Positions 52,181 to 61,870 of a stretch of 64,000 bases of DNA are shown here, piece by piece. The notes below the pieces were generated by a model. It was given only the letters and a program-made list of their open reading frames with translations. It was not told the DNA's origin and did not search any database. This DNA is from Azospirillum canadense (GTDB lineage: Bacteria; Pseudomonadota; Alphaproteobacteria; Azospirillales; Azospirillaceae). The stretch is from NCBI RefSeq assembly GCF_025961225.1, contig NZ_JAOQNG010000005.1:62001-126000 (forward strand), in the 5' to 3' direction. Each line of letters begins with the position of its first letter. Positions within the stretch are counted from its first letter, which is position 1. Made by a program: the position numbers and the translations under genes.

Positions 52181-52519
52181 ATCGCTCCCGCCGTCGGCTG
52201 AAAGGGGGCAGCCAGAAGCCTGCGAGTTATGCCGGGAGCGGCGTTCGCGGGAATTACGGACATCCCCTGTTGCTGGGCGTGTCCGTCTCACGGCGCAGCG
52301 TGGGATGGTGCGGCTTGGTGATGCCCATTTCACGGTGGTCTCTGCCCCCTCCAACCCGGCTTGCTCGGCGAAGCCATCAGGCGTGTGGGATCGGCTCATT
52401 GCGCCGAACCTTTGTCGTGCACGTCGCGAGCAACGGGCAGTCACAGGGCCGCGCGGGATGTTTCTATTTTGTAGCTAAAATCATCTATATTGTGCGTGAT
52501 TGTCGCTTTATGATCGCTC
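52181..52519. other. Intergenic region with a likely promoter
   Basis: Its right end (about 52455-52515) is strikingly AT-rich for this genome (TTTCTATTTTGTAGC, then ATCTATATTGTG) and probably carries the promoter of the single-domain response regulator. Otherwise nothing recognisable. Confidence 0.4.
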
Positions 52520-52927
52520 ATGACCCTAAGCAGCACCATGCCCCATGGCGCCGTTGTGGCTTTGCTCGAAGACAACGCGCTGGTGCGGCGAAGCATCGAG
52601 CAGTATCTGTCGCTTCGAAACCTAACCGTTTTATCGGGCGAGAATGGGCTCGATCTGCTGAGTGCGGCGAGACGGCGTCGCGTGTTGCCCGATGTCATCG
52701 TGTCTGACTATTGGATCGCGCGGGACAGTGCGCTGACGGTCGTGCCCGCCGTATTGACCAACATGGGCGTCGATGTGCCGGTGATCATCATTACGGGCGA
52801 TGTCTCTCTGACGGTCAGGGCGGCCGTCGTGGCGCGAGGCTGGAGTGTGCTGGTGAAGCCCTTTCACCCAAACGATTTGTTATTGGCGATCACGTTGGCC
52901 CTGCAAAACGCGCCGGGACAGCCATAG
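52520..52927 (+). CDS. Single-domain response regulator
   Basis: A 135-residue CheY-like receiver with all key residues: acidic pair in VVALLEDNALVRR, phospho-acceptor Asp in DVIVSDYWIARDS, Thr in VIIITGDVS and Lys in VLVKPFHPNDLL. No output domain. Likely acts in a phosphorelay or binds a partner protein; no kinase gene is nearby. Confidence 0.88.
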   Translation: MTLSSTMPHGAVVALLEDNALVRRSIEQYLSLRNLTVLSGENGLDLLSAARRRRVLPDVIVSDYWIARDSALTVVPAVLTNMGVDVPVIIITGDVSLTVRAAVVARGWSVLVKPFHPNDLLLAITLALQNAPGQP

Positions 52928-53250
52928 CGCCCGGAACCTCGATCATCCAGTCGGCATTGCACTGGGAGAAGGTCGTGTGATCGGGGAACGGCAGGTCGAG
53001 GCCGAGCAGACGCATGAGCGAGTCCAACAAGGCTTCGGTTTGCGGCCACAGCCGCCCGGACGCCAAGCGCAGCATCGGCCCGGTCTCAATGGCAATCTCC
53101 GCGTGGCAGGCGGCGTACACGCCGCGGCCGCCTCGGGTGTTGTCCACACCGCAGGGTGCCCCCTCGGCGCAGCGGCGCATCGTAGGAGCCCAGTTCGCGA
53201 CACGGCGGCGCGCGTCGGGGATCTTTTGACGATGGGTCTCGTTGGCTTGT
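52928..53250 (-). pseudogene. Degenerate IS5-family transposase fragment
   Basis: The minus strand reads RRRVANWAPTMRRCAEG, then LLDSLMRLLGLDLPFPDHTT, corresponding to the N-terminal region of IS5-family transposases such as the gene at 25151. The middle is scrambled by frameshifts and the catalytic part is missing. Confidence 0.7.
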
Positions 53251-53778
53251 ATGGGGCTTTTCGTGTCAAGCGTTTCCTTGTTCAAGCCTTCACTGTTCCT
53301 ATCCCTATGTTCGATCAGCGGAACCATCCCTCCGTCCCGACCATGATCCTGGCCGGACACCGGTGGGGGTGGAGGTCAAGGATGGCCGTCAGGCCACCGC
53401 CGCAGGCGGCGCCCCGCGTCCTTGAGGTCCGCCCTCGCCGGTGTCACCCTCCCGGGATTGGGCGGAGGGCCGGAATAGCGGACCGGGTGGTACAGAAGCA
53501 GGCCGGCTGTTCCAAGGCGGAGCGCTCGCGTCGGGTGGATCCACGGAGGCCGCGCGATCCGACAAGCTTGTATTCGGTCCGGCGCAGCCGGAGACCATGA
53601 TGCACCATGCGCATCGGGTGCGAGGCTCCCGGGAGGGGTGGGACCAGTCTTTGTATCGGATTGCAGCCCATGTCAACTGCACGGTACACCACCCACCTCG
53701 GCAGGCCGGCCCACCGGGCATGCCGGTCGGCCGTGCTCGGGAATCCCCAGCCGGCGGCTTGGGGACGAAGCGGTCGGA
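53251..53778. other. Region downstream of the second IS110 transposase
   Basis: About 530 bp without a coding gene. It contains GC-rich inverted repeats, for example around GGCCGGCCCACCGGGCATGC at about 53705. It probably includes one end of the IS110 element and IS5 debris. Confidence 0.4.
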
Positions 53779-54936
53779 TCAGGCGGCCTTGAGCACGACG
53801 CCCTCCGGGACCACGCCAGCGGCGGCATAGCTCCACAGCGCGACCAGCAGCTTGCGCGCGAGTGCCACGATCAGGGTCTTCCGGACACTGCCCCTGGCCG
53901 CGACGGTCCGTTCGCGATACCAGCGGGCGAGCGCTGAGTCCGGCTGGAACATCAGGAACCGCCACGCTAGTTGGATCATGCCGCAGCGCACCCGCGGGTT
54001 GCCGGCCTTGCCGATCCCCTTGTCACGGCGCCTCGAGCCGCTCTCGTCCGGCGTGCCGGTCAGGCCGGCGTAGCGGGCTACCGCGCGCCGGTCGCGCAGG
54101 TTGCGCGACAGCACCTCGTGCACCAACATCTGCGCCGTCTCCAGGCCAATGCCCTTGATCTTGGCCAGCAGCAGGACCAGCGCGTTGGGCCCGGTCGGGT
54201 CGCGCTCGACCGCCTGCGCGGCATCCCGCTCGATCGCCGCGATCTGCTCGCCGACCAAGCGGCGGCGCTCCAGCAGCCGATGCAGCCGGGCCAGCGTGTT
54301 GGGCGGCAGAGGCGCGCCGTCGGCCGTGCGCAGGGCCTCCACGTGGTCCGCCGCCTTTCTCAAGCCCGGCTTGAAGCCCCGGATGCCCCAGAGCGCCAGC
54401 TCCGCCTTGATTGTGTTGGTCAGTCGGGTGCGGTCGGTGACCAGGCCGTCGCGCTCGCGGCCCGGCCGGCGGGCGTCCTCCTGGGCGATGGTCGGAATGG
54501 CGACCATCCGACAATGCCCCGGCTCGCACCGCAGCCAGCCGAGCAGGGCACGCATCAGCATCTCGGTGTCGAGCCGGTCGGTCTTGGCCCGGCGCTGCTC
54601 GCGCGACACCGCCACGCTGCTGGCGTGGATGACATAGGCTTCGATGCCGTGCCCCTGGAGCAGCCGGGTCAGCCAGAACCCGTCGCGTCCGGATTCATAC
54701 GCCACCACCGTGCGCGTGATTGGCCGCCCAGCCCGCGCCGCTTCCCCGCGCCAGCGCTCGACCTGCTCCAGCAGGCGCGCCGGGTTGACCGGCAGCTTCT
54801 GCAACGGGCGCCGATCCACCCCCGGCACCGTCGCCGCCACCAACCAGGAGCTGCCGCTCATCTCGATCACGCAGACCAGGGTGCTCCCATGGTCGAGAGT
54901 GAGGCGGGGCTTGGACAGGTCGTCTGGCTTGGCCAT
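53779..54936 (-). CDS. IS110-family transposase (second, distinct copy)
   Basis: A 385-residue IS110/IS1111-type transposase. DEDD domain: VCVIEMSGSSWLVAATVPG, AYESGRDGFWLTRLL, and KTDRLDTEMLMRALLGW. Tnp20 domain: LLLAKIKGIGLETAQMLVHE, RYAGLTGTPDESGSRRRDKG and GNPRVRCGMIQLAWRFLMFQ. ATG has GGAGAA upstream. It is only distantly similar to the transposase at 39781, so a separate element; 54937-55240 contains no gene. Confidence 0.9.
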   Translation of the reverse strand: MAKPDDLSKPRLTLDHGSTLVCVIEMSGSSWLVAATVPGVDRRPLQKLPVNPARLLEQVERWRGEAARAGRPITRTVVAYESGRDGFWLTRLLQGHGIEAYVIHASSVAVSREQRRAKTDRLDTEMLMRALLGWLRCEPGHCRMVAIPTIAQEDARRPGRERDGLVTDRTRLTNTIKAELALWGIRGFKPGLRKAADHVEALRTADGAPLPPNTLARLHRLLERRRLVGEQIAAIERDAAQAVERDPTGPNALVLLLAKIKGIGLETAQMLVHEVLSRNLRDRRAVARYAGLTGTPDESGSRRRDKGIGKAGNPRVRCGMIQLAWRFLMFQPDSALARWYRERTVAARGSVRKTLIVALARKLLVALWSYAAAGVVPEGVVLKAA

Positions 54937-55240
54937 CGGGCTTCTCCATCATTGTCAGCGCAACGATGGTGCCGTAGACCTCGTCGCTCGCCCCATAGCT
55001 TCTTTGTACGGCACTGAACTCGCGACGGCAGAGGGTCGCCTCTACACCCGCTCGCTCTCCCAACCGCCACCAGCCCTGCCTTTTTGCATCAACCTCTTTC
55101 CCGGCGCCTCATTGGACCCGTTCACGTGCCGCCGGTGTAATCGGCGTGGCAGCGCTGGGCATCCCGGCGGCGCTCGACCACCGTTTCGTGCTCGCAACGA
55201 GGTGCTGCGGTGCAGGCTGCCGGGGCACTGAGGGCGTGCG

Positions 55241-56050
55241 TCACGCGCCGGCAGGATCATTCATCAACGCGAGGGTCACGGGGCCGGGCAACCCGCTCCC
55301 GATGGGGCGGCCGTCGACGGCCAGAAGCGGGCGAAGGCCAAGACTGTTGGACAGAAAGGCTTCCTTGGCGGCCCAAAGGTCGTCCGGGGTGATGGGGCGC
55401 TCCTCCGCCCGGTGACGCTCCAGGATCAGGGCGCGACGGATGCCGGGCAACGCCCCTTCCGACACCGGCGGCGTCAGCAGGCGCCCATCCCGGACGATGA
55501 ACAGGGTGGCGATGCTGGCTTCGGCCAGCCGCCCGGCGGTGTTGAGCAGAAGCGCCTCCCCGGCACCCCGCCGCGCCGCCTCCCGCCGGGCGAGAATGGC
55601 GTCCAGGTAGTTCAGCGTCTTCAGCCGCGACAGCGGCGAGTGCTCGTTGCGCCGGGTGGCTTGGGCGATCACCGCCTCGACCGGTCCGGCCGGCGGCCCG
55701 GGCGGCGCCAGTGTGATCAGCACGGTCGGGTGCGGGTCTGCGGGCGGCAGCACGCCGCGCGCCCCGGTGCCCCGCGTCAGGGTCAGGCGGGCGACGCCCT
55801 CAGCCACGTCGCGCGCCGCGATCAGCGCCGTCACCGCGCCAGCCAGCGTGTCGTCGGGGTAGGGCACCGGCAGTTCCAGCACCGCGGCGCTCGCCTGCAG
55901 GCGGGCGAGGTGCCGGTCCAGATGACGCGCCCGGCCGCCGGTGACGCGGATCGTCTCGAACAGCCCGTCGCCGAGCGTGAAGCCACGGTCGGCGGGATCG
56001 ATCCGCGCCTCCTCCGCCGGAAGCAAGCGCCCGTTCAGCCACACGGTCAT
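55241..56050 (-). CDS. pabC: Aminodeoxychorismate lyase (PabC)
   Basis: A 269-residue PLP fold-type IV enzyme. N-terminal MTVWLNGRLLPAEEARIDPA, then GFTLGDGLFETIR. The PLP lysine is in SRLKTLNYLDAILARREA, and the phosphate-binding part is GRLAEASIATLF. It removes pyruvate from 4-amino-4-deoxychorismate to give p-aminobenzoate for folate. A branched-chain aminotransferase is the alternative, but pabB directly upstream (18 bp) supports PabC. GGAGAGG precedes the ATG. Confidence 0.85.
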   Translation of the reverse strand: MTVWLNGRLLPAEEARIDPADRGFTLGDGLFETIRVTGGRARHLDRHLARLQASAAVLELPVPYPDDTLAGAVTALIAARDVAEGVARLTLTRGTGARGVLPPADPHPTVLITLAPPGPPAGPVEAVIAQATRRNEHSPLSRLKTLNYLDAILARREAARRGAGEALLLNTAGRLAEASIATLFIVRDGRLLTPPVSEGALPGIRRALILERHRAEERPITPDDLWAAKEAFLSNSLGLRPLLAVDGRPIGSGLPGPVTLALMNDPAGA

Positions 56051-56068
56051 CGCGATCCCTCTCCGCCG

Positions 56069-57418
56069 TCAAGCCTGGTCGAAGGCGCGCAGCAGTGGCC
56101 GCACCTTGACCAGCATCTCCTCATGCTCCGCCGCCGGATCGGAATCCGCAACAATGCCACCGCCGGCTTGGGCCATCACGGCGTCGGGCGTGAGCGACAG
56201 GGTGCGGATGACGATGCTGCTGTCCATCGCGCCGTCGAACCCGATCCAGACGACGGACCCGCAGTAGGCACCGCGCCGGGCGAGCTCCAGCTCGTCAATG
56301 ATCTCCATAGCGCGGATTTTCGGCGCGCCGGTGATCGAGCCACCCGGGCAGGCGGCGCGCAGCAGGTCCACCGGACCGAGGCCGGGTCGCAGTTGCGCGG
56401 TGACCACGGAGACGAGGTGGTGGACGCTGGCGAAGCTCTCCAGCCCATAGAGGACGGGCACCCGCACGCTGCCGATCGCCGCGACACGGCCAAGGTCGTT
56501 GCGCAGCAGGTCGGTGATCATCAGGTTCTCCGCCCGGTCCTTGACGCTGCCGACCAGCTCCGCGGCCGCCGCCGCGTCCAGCGCCGGGTCGGCGTAACGC
56601 GGACGGGTGCCCTTGATCGGGCGCGTCTCGATCGCACCGCTGGCGGAAAGCCGGAGGAACCGCTCCGGCGAGGCGCTGGCGATGCGCAGGCGCGGGCCGC
56701 AGTTCAGGAAGGCGCCGAAGGGCGCCGGGCTGAGCACGCGCAACCGCTCGTACAGGGCGTAATCGTCCAGGCCGGCAGGGCGGTCGGCGAGGAAGCGCTG
56801 GGTGACGTTGGCCTGATAGATGTCGCCAGCCCGGATGTCGTCCAGCACGCGCCCGACCCGGCCCAGATAGTCCGGGCGGGACAGCTCGGGCCGCCAGGAG
56901 GAGCGGACGAGGAGGCCGGGTGGCGGCGGATCCCGTTCCAACCGCTCGGCCAGGGCGTGGGCGCGGCCTTCGGCCTCCGGCCGGGCGGCGATCACCCAGG
57001 CGCGCCGCTCCGCGTGGTCGAAGGCGGCCACCACGTCGTAGAAGCCGAAGGCCATCTCCGGCTGTCCACCGGGATTGTCGTGGCGGGAGCGCACACGCTC
57101 CAAGCGCAGCCCGGCCTCATACCCGATGAAGCCGACGGCGCCGCCGGTGAAAGGCACCGGCCCCGCCGTGGCCGGTGCCGGATGGCGGGCCAGTTCGGCA
57201 GCCAAAACGGCGAAAGCGTCGCCGCCCGCCGGGGCGCCGTCCACGAACACCCGTCCGTCCACGGCCTCCAGCGTGCGGAAGGGCTCCGCGACGATGTAGC
57301 TGAAACGGCCGTGCGCCGGGTGCGACGCCGCACTGTCCAACAGCATCGCCCAGGGCTGGCCGGCAAGGCCGCGGAAGGCGGCCACTGGGTCGGAGCCGGA
57401 CAGGGGAATCGCGCGCAT
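56069..57418 (-). CDS. pabB: Aminodeoxychorismate synthase component I (PabB)
   Basis: A 449-residue chorismate-utilising enzyme. The C-terminal catalytic domain includes YQANVTQRFLADRPAG, IETRPIKGTRPRYADPALDA (the PIKGT catalytic lysine), LMITDLLRNDLGRV and PGGSITGAPKIRAMEIIDEL. It converts chorismate and ammonia to aminodeoxychorismate. No PabA glutaminase gene is visible in the window. The start at 57418 (MRAIPLSGSDPVAAFRG) is supported by alignment; longer frames are antisense-like. Confidence 0.9.
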   Translation of the reverse strand: MRAIPLSGSDPVAAFRGLAGQPWAMLLDSAASHPAHGRFSYIVAEPFRTLEAVDGRVFVDGAPAGGDAFAVLAAELARHPAPATAGPVPFTGGAVGFIGYEAGLRLERVRSRHDNPGGQPEMAFGFYDVVAAFDHAERRAWVIAARPEAEGRAHALAERLERDPPPPGLLVRSSWRPELSRPDYLGRVGRVLDDIRAGDIYQANVTQRFLADRPAGLDDYALYERLRVLSPAPFGAFLNCGPRLRIASASPERFLRLSASGAIETRPIKGTRPRYADPALDAAAAAELVGSVKDRAENLMITDLLRNDLGRVAAIGSVRVPVLYGLESFASVHHLVSVVTAQLRPGLGPVDLLRAACPGGSITGAPKIRAMEIIDELELARRGAYCGSVVWIGFDGAMDSSIVIRTLSLTPDAVMAQAGGGIVADSDPAAEHEEMLVKVRPLLRAFDQA

Positions 57419-57486
57419 GGGGGTGGTGCTTCCATCTGAACGCCGCCGCCGTCCACCACCAACGCATGCCCGTTGACCGTGGCTCA

Positions 57487-58779
57487 TCACGGCGTCGACC
57501 GATGATGCCGCGACCACTCCGCCACCACCGTCCGCACGGCGCCGGTCAGGCGGGCCAGGTCCTCCTCGTCGATGGTGAAGGCCGGCGTCAGATACACGAT
57601 GTTGCGGAACGGACGGACCCACACCCCGGCGTCGAGGAAGCGACGCTTCAGGGCGTTCAGGTCGTCGATGCGGTCCAGCTCGACGACACCGATGGCCCCC
57701 ATGACGCGCACGTCGCGCACGCCCGGCAGCGCGCGGCAGGGCTCCAGGCCCTCCGCCAGCCGCTGGGCAATGACCGCGACCTGCTCCAACCGCGGCTCCG
57801 TCTCGAACAGGTCGAGCGACGCGTTCGCCGCGGCGCAGGCCAGCGGGTTGGCCATGTAGGTCGGGCCGTGCATCAGCGCGTGCCGCGGGTCGTCCGACCA
57901 GAAGGCCTCGAACACCGCAGCGCGGGCGACGGTGGCCGCCAGCGCCATGGTGCCGCCGGTCAACGCCTTGGAGAGCGTGACGATGTCCGGCACCACGCCG
58001 GCGGCCTCGCAGGCGAACAGGCGGCCGGTGCGCCCGAACCCGGTGAAGATCTCGTCGACGATCAGCAGCAGCCCATGACGGTCGGCGGCGGCGCGCAGGC
58101 GGCGCAGCACAGCGGCGTCGTGCATCCGCATGCCGCCGGCGCCCTGGACCAGCGGCTCCACCAGGATGCCCGCCAGCGCGTGCGCGTGCCGCTCCAGCGC
58201 CGCCTCGAAGGCGGCGATGCCGGGCTCATCCACCGGGAGGTCGGTGATGACGTGCTGCGGCAGCAGGCCGGCGAACAGGCTGTGCATGCCTTCTTCCGGG
58301 TCGCAGACGGCCATGGTGGCGATGGTGTCGCCGTGGTAGCCGCCCGTGAAGGCCAGCATCCGCGTGCGCCCGCGTTCGCCGCGGTTCAACCAGTACTGGG
58401 TGGCCATCTTCATGGCCACCTCGACGGCCACCGACCCGCTGTCGCAGAAGAACACCCGCTCCAGGTCGCCCGGCAGCCGCGCGGCCAAGCGCCGGGCCAG
58501 CGTCAGCGCCGGCTCGTTGGCCAGGCCGCCGAACATGACGTGCGGCATCGCCTCCAGTTGTCGCGCGACGGCGGCGCGGATGTGCGGGTGGTTGTAGCCG
58601 TGGCAGGCGGTCCACCAGCTGGCGATGCCGTCCACCAGCTCCCGCCCGTCGGCGAGATGGAGGCGGGTTCCCGCGGTCCGCACCACCGGAAGCGGCGGTG
58701 GCGTGGTTTTCATCGGGGTGTAGGGCAGCCAGACGTGCGGCAAGCCGGCGCCGAGCCAGCCGGGATGCTCAGCGCTCAT
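57487..58779 (-). CDS. bioA: Adenosylmethionine-8-amino-7-oxononanoate aminotransferase (BioA)
   Basis: A 430-residue PLP class III aminotransferase that makes 7,8-diaminopelargonate using S-adenosylmethionine. Recognisable features: HVWLPYTPMKTTPPPLPV, the biosynthetic WWTACHGYNHPHI, YHGDTIATMAVCDPEEGMHS, VDEIFTGFGRTGRLFAC, and the PLP lysine in VTLSKALTGGTMALAA. It overlaps the bioB stop by 11 bp. Confidence 0.95.
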   Translation of the reverse strand: MSAEHPGWLGAGLPHVWLPYTPMKTTPPPLPVVRTAGTRLHLADGRELVDGIASWWTACHGYNHPHIRAAVARQLEAMPHVMFGGLANEPALTLARRLAARLPGDLERVFFCDSGSVAVEVAMKMATQYWLNRGERGRTRMLAFTGGYHGDTIATMAVCDPEEGMHSLFAGLLPQHVITDLPVDEPGIAAFEAALERHAHALAGILVEPLVQGAGGMRMHDAAVLRRLRAAADRHGLLLIVDEIFTGFGRTGRLFACEAAGVVPDIVTLSKALTGGTMALAATVARAAVFEAFWSDDPRHALMHGPTYMANPLACAAANASLDLFETEPRLEQVAVIAQRLAEGLEPCRALPGVRDVRVMGAIGVVELDRIDDLNALKRRFLDAGVWVRPFRNIVYLTPAFTIDEEDLARLTGAVRTVVAEWSRHHRSTP

Positions 58780-59788
58780 CGTCGACCATGCCGGCGTTGC
58801 TCGGCGCCATGCGCAGCCGGTTCAACAAGCGCATGTCGCGGTCGAACGCCGGGTTGGGCGTGGTCAGCAGCGTCGGGCCGTAGAAGATCGAGTTGGCGCC
58901 GGCGAGGAAGCACAAGGCCTGCAGCTCGTCGGTCATGCCCTCGCGTCCGGCCGAGAGGCGGACCATGGAGGCCGGCATGGTGATGCGCGCCACCGCGATG
59001 GTGCGCACGAACTCCAGCGGGTCGAGGGCCGCGGCATCGGCCAGCGGCGTGCCCGGCACCTTGACCAGCAGGTTGATCGGCACGCTCTGCGGGTGGGCGG
59101 GCAGGGTGGCCAGCGCGTGGATCAGGCCAACACGGTCGCTCGGGTCCTCGCCCATGCCGACGATGCCGCCGGCGCAGACGTGAATGCCAGCGTCGCGCAC
59201 GGTGGCCAACGTGTCCAGGCGCTCCTGGTAGGTGCGCGTGCTGATGATGCTGGCGTAGTGCTCGGGCGCGGTGTCGAGGTTGTGGTTGTAGCAGTCGAGC
59301 CCGGCGGCCTTCAGGCGCCGGGCCTGCGCCGCGTCCAGCATGCCGAGGGTCACGCAGGTCTCCAGGCCCACCGCCTTCACGCCTTCGATCATCGCGCAGA
59401 CCGCGTCGAGGTCGCGGTCCTTGGGCGAGCGCCAGGCCGCGCCCATGCAGAAGCGGCTGGCGCCGGCGGCCTTGGCCGCCTTGGCCTCGTCGATGACCGT
59501 CTGCACCTCCAGCAGCTTGGAGGCGGTCAGGCCGGTGTCGTGGTGGGCGCTCTGCGGGCAGTAGCCGCAATCTTCCGGACAGCCGCCGGTCTTGATCGAC
59601 AGCAGGGTGGACACCTGGACCTGCGTTGGATCGAAGCGCCGGCGGTGCACCGACTGGGCCTGGAACAGGAGTTCGGGGAAGGGAAGGGCGAACAGCGCGG
59701 CGATCTCCGCGCGCGTCCAGTCCTGCCGCACCACGCCGACGGCGTGCGATGCCGTCTCATCGGGCTCGGTCGTGCTGATCAGGGTCAT
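58769..59788 (-). CDS. bioB: Biotin synthase (BioB)
   Basis: A 339-residue radical SAM enzyme that inserts sulphur into dethiobiotin. The CxxxCxxC cluster is in GGCPEDCGYCPQSAHHDTG, followed by RFCMGAAWRSPKDRDLD, LDCYNHNLDTAPEHYASIIS and GGIVGMGEDPSDRVGLIHAL; the [2Fe-2S] ligand Arg lies in VRLSAGREGM. Start overlaps the bioCD 3' end by 32 bp. Confidence 0.96.
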   Translation of the reverse strand: MTLISTTEPDETASHAVGVVRQDWTRAEIAALFALPFPELLFQAQSVHRRRFDPTQVQVSTLLSIKTGGCPEDCGYCPQSAHHDTGLTASKLLEVQTVIDEAKAAKAAGASRFCMGAAWRSPKDRDLDAVCAMIEGVKAVGLETCVTLGMLDAAQARRLKAAGLDCYNHNLDTAPEHYASIISTRTYQERLDTLATVRDAGIHVCAGGIVGMGEDPSDRVGLIHALATLPAHPQSVPINLLVKVPGTPLADAAALDPLEFVRTIAVARITMPASMVRLSAGREGMTDELQALCFLAGANSIFYGPTLLTTPNPAFDRDMRLLNRLRMAPSNAGMVDDER

Positions 59789-61229
59789 GGCTCATGGATC
59801 CGATGCTGGGGTCTGAGGGGAACAGGGCGTCGAAGGCGGGAAGCCGCGCGGCCGCCGCGGCGATGGCGGCATCGCCGAGGTCGGGCAGGGGCGGCACCTC
59901 CGCCAGGACGGTGACCTTGCCGAAGCGCTCGATCAGGGCGCGGTTGCCGGGGTTCGCCGGGCCGTTGAGGATCACGCCGGCGACCGGCAGCCCGCGCGCG
60001 CGCAGCGCCTCCAGGCTGAGCAGGGTGTGGTTCAGCGTGCCCAGCGTGCTGCGCGCCACCAGCACCACCGGCAGCCGCAAACGGGCGATCACGTCGATGA
60101 TCATGGTGCTGCCGGTGACCGGCACCATCAGCCCGCCGGCGCCTTCCACCACCAGAGGACGGCCGGCGTCCGGCGGCAGGACCAGGCGCGCGAGATCGAT
60201 GTCCACCCCCTCCAGCGCGGCCGCCGCCAGCGGGGCGAGCGGCGCGGACAGGGTGTAGGCCGGCGGATGGGTCCGCTCGGGTGACAGGCCGGCCAGGGCG
60301 GCGACCGTCGTGGTGTCGTCCGGTTCGCTGGCGACGCCGGTCTGCAGCGGCTTCCAATAGGCGGCGTCCCAGGCGCGGGCGAGGCAGGCGGAGACCACGG
60401 TCTTGCCCACCCCCGTGTCGGTCCCGGTGACGAAGACGCCGCGCGGGGGCGCGCCGTCGCGGCGGTACAGGCCGTAGGCGATGTGATGAGTCACGCGCAA
60501 GCCCTCGGGCGGGGCGCACAGGCGCAGCACCTGGCGGAGGGCGCCGGGCGGCAGAGGCCGATGAGTCGCACAGGGCAGGGTGGCGCCGATGCCCTTCAGT
60601 TCGGCCAGGAAATCCCGCCCGTCCGGGTGGTGGCGCACGAGCCGCTCCTCGGTGACCACACCGGTGCCGCCGGCGGGCCAGAGCCGCGCCAGCGCCGCGG
60701 CGGTGGGGTAGGCCGGCACGCCGGCCGTGTAGCCGAGCCGCGTGTGCGCGGCGCGCCATTCGCGGAAGCTGTCGGCGGCCAGGGTGGCGAAAGCGATGTG
60801 CCCGCCGGGGGCCAGCAGGGCGGCCCAGCGCGCGAGCGCCGCGCCCGGGTCCTGGAACCACTGGACGGCCAGGCTGGAGCACACGAGGTCAAACCCGCCC
60901 GGCGGGGCCGCACAAGGGGTCTCGCCGTCCATGACAAGAAAGCGGGCGTCGGGATCCTCGCCGAAGGCGGCGCGGGCGCGCGCGACCATGGCGGCCGACA
61001 GATCGGTGAAGAGCCAGTCCGCCGGGCCGAGCCGCGCGCGCAGGGCGCGGCTGAGGAAGCCGGTGCCGCAGCCGATCTCCAGCACGCGCGGCCGGCGGGG
61101 CAGGGGGAGGGTGGCGATGCGCTCGGCGAGGCGGTCGGCCACCGCCCGCTGCACCGCGGCGTGATCCTCGTAGCGCGCGGCCGCCCGGCCGAAGGCCGAC
61201 ACGATGGCGTCCTGGCGCGTCCCGGTCAT
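59757..61229 (-). CDS. bioCD: BioC-BioD fusion: malonyl-ACP methyltransferase / dethiobiotin synthetase
   Basis: A 490-residue two-domain protein. Residues 1-265 are a BioC-type methyltransferase: TRQDAIVSAFGRAAARYEDH, SAM-binding VLEIGCGTGFLSRALRA, CSSLAVQWFQDPGAALARW and LKGIGAT. Residues about 275-480 are BioD: FVTGTDTGVGKTVVSACLA (P-loop), YWKPLQTGVASEPDDTTTVA and VEGAGGLMVPVTGS. The join has no stop or frameshift. BioC starts the pimelate moiety of biotin; BioD closes the ureido ring. Start ATG at 61229 overlaps the esterase stop by 4 bp. Confidence 0.92.
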   Translation of the reverse strand: MTGTRQDAIVSAFGRAAARYEDHAAVQRAVADRLAERIATLPLPRRPRVLEIGCGTGFLSRALRARLGPADWLFTDLSAAMVARARAAFGEDPDARFLVMDGETPCAAPPGGFDLVCSSLAVQWFQDPGAALARWAALLAPGGHIAFATLAADSFREWRAAHTRLGYTAGVPAYPTAAALARLWPAGGTGVVTEERLVRHHPDGRDFLAELKGIGATLPCATHRPLPPGALRQVLRLCAPPEGLRVTHHIAYGLYRRDGAPPRGVFVTGTDTGVGKTVVSACLARAWDAAYWKPLQTGVASEPDDTTTVAALAGLSPERTHPPAYTLSAPLAPLAAAALEGVDIDLARLVLPPDAGRPLVVEGAGGLMVPVTGSTMIIDVIARLRLPVVLVARSTLGTLNHTLLSLEALRARGLPVAGVILNGPANPGNRALIERFGKVTVLAEVPPLPDLGDAAIAAAAARLPAFDALFPSDPSIGSMSHDPDQHDRAR

Positions 61230-61870
61230 CGGGTGGTCTCCAATTCCGCGGCCCAGGCGGCGATGCGTTCGGCGCACCACGCCGACGCCGTCTGCGGCAG
61301 CAGGTGTCCACCCTCCGCGTGCCAGTTCAGAGGAAGGCCCGCGAAGGCCCGCTCCGTCATCGCCGGCGGCACGATGGGATCGCCGCGTCCGGCGAGGGCG
61401 CGCAGAGGGGCGCGCAGGGCCGGGCGGGCGTCCCAATCGCGCAAGGCTCGCAAGTCCACAGCGAGGCGTTCGGCGTCGCAGGGCGCCGCCGGGGCGCCAC
61501 AGCCGCAGCGCCGGCGGAACTCATCCAGCACCGCGGTGGGCGCGGCGTCGAAGCGCGCGATCATCCGGTCGAGCACGCGGCGTGGCGTGGCCGGCGCGTA
61601 TCCCGGGCCTTCCGTGAAGCGCGGGAAGCCATTGATGGCGATCAGGCCGTCCCAGGCGAACGGCGCCTCGTGCAACAGCCAGAGCACGCCAAAGGAATGG
61701 CCAACCGCCACCACCGGCCGCCCGGCCGGCAGCGCCGGCACCACGGGAGGCCCGAAGTAGCCGAGGTCCACCGCCGCGCTGTCGCCTCTGGACAGGTGGG
61801 CGCGGACGCCGTCCCACAGGTCGGGCCCGAACCCCCAGCCGTGCACGAAAACGAACAGGGGCGCCGTCAT
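61226..61870 (-). CDS. BioH-like pimeloyl-ACP methyl ester esterase
   Basis: A 214-residue alpha/beta hydrolase with an N-terminal FVFVHGWGFGPDLWDGV (oxyanion HG), the nucleophile elbow VAVGHSFGVLWLL, IAINGFPRF and the catalytic His in HAEGGHLLPQTASAW. Position between bioF and bioCD supports cleavage of pimeloyl-ACP methyl ester. Shorter than E. coli BioH (256) and of a type that differs between lineages, so no symbol is assigned. Overlaps both neighbours by 4 bp. Confidence 0.85.
   Translation of the reverse strand: MTAPLFVFVHGWGFGPDLWDGVRAHLSRGDSAAVDLGYFGPPVVPALPAGRPVVAVGHSFGVLWLLHEAPFAWDGLIAINGFPRFTEGPGYAPATPRRVLDRMIARFDAAPTAVLDEFRRRCGCGAPAAPCDAERLAVDLRALRDWDARPALRAPLRALAGRGDPIVPPAMTERAFAGLPLNWHAEGGHLLPQTASAWCAERIAAWAAELETTR

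Noticed and set aside
55412..58983. Long plus-strand open frames (675 and 505 codons) across the vitamin cluster
   Set aside because: High-GC shadows of pabC, pabB and bioA; Gly/Arg/His/Gln-rich and without motifs.
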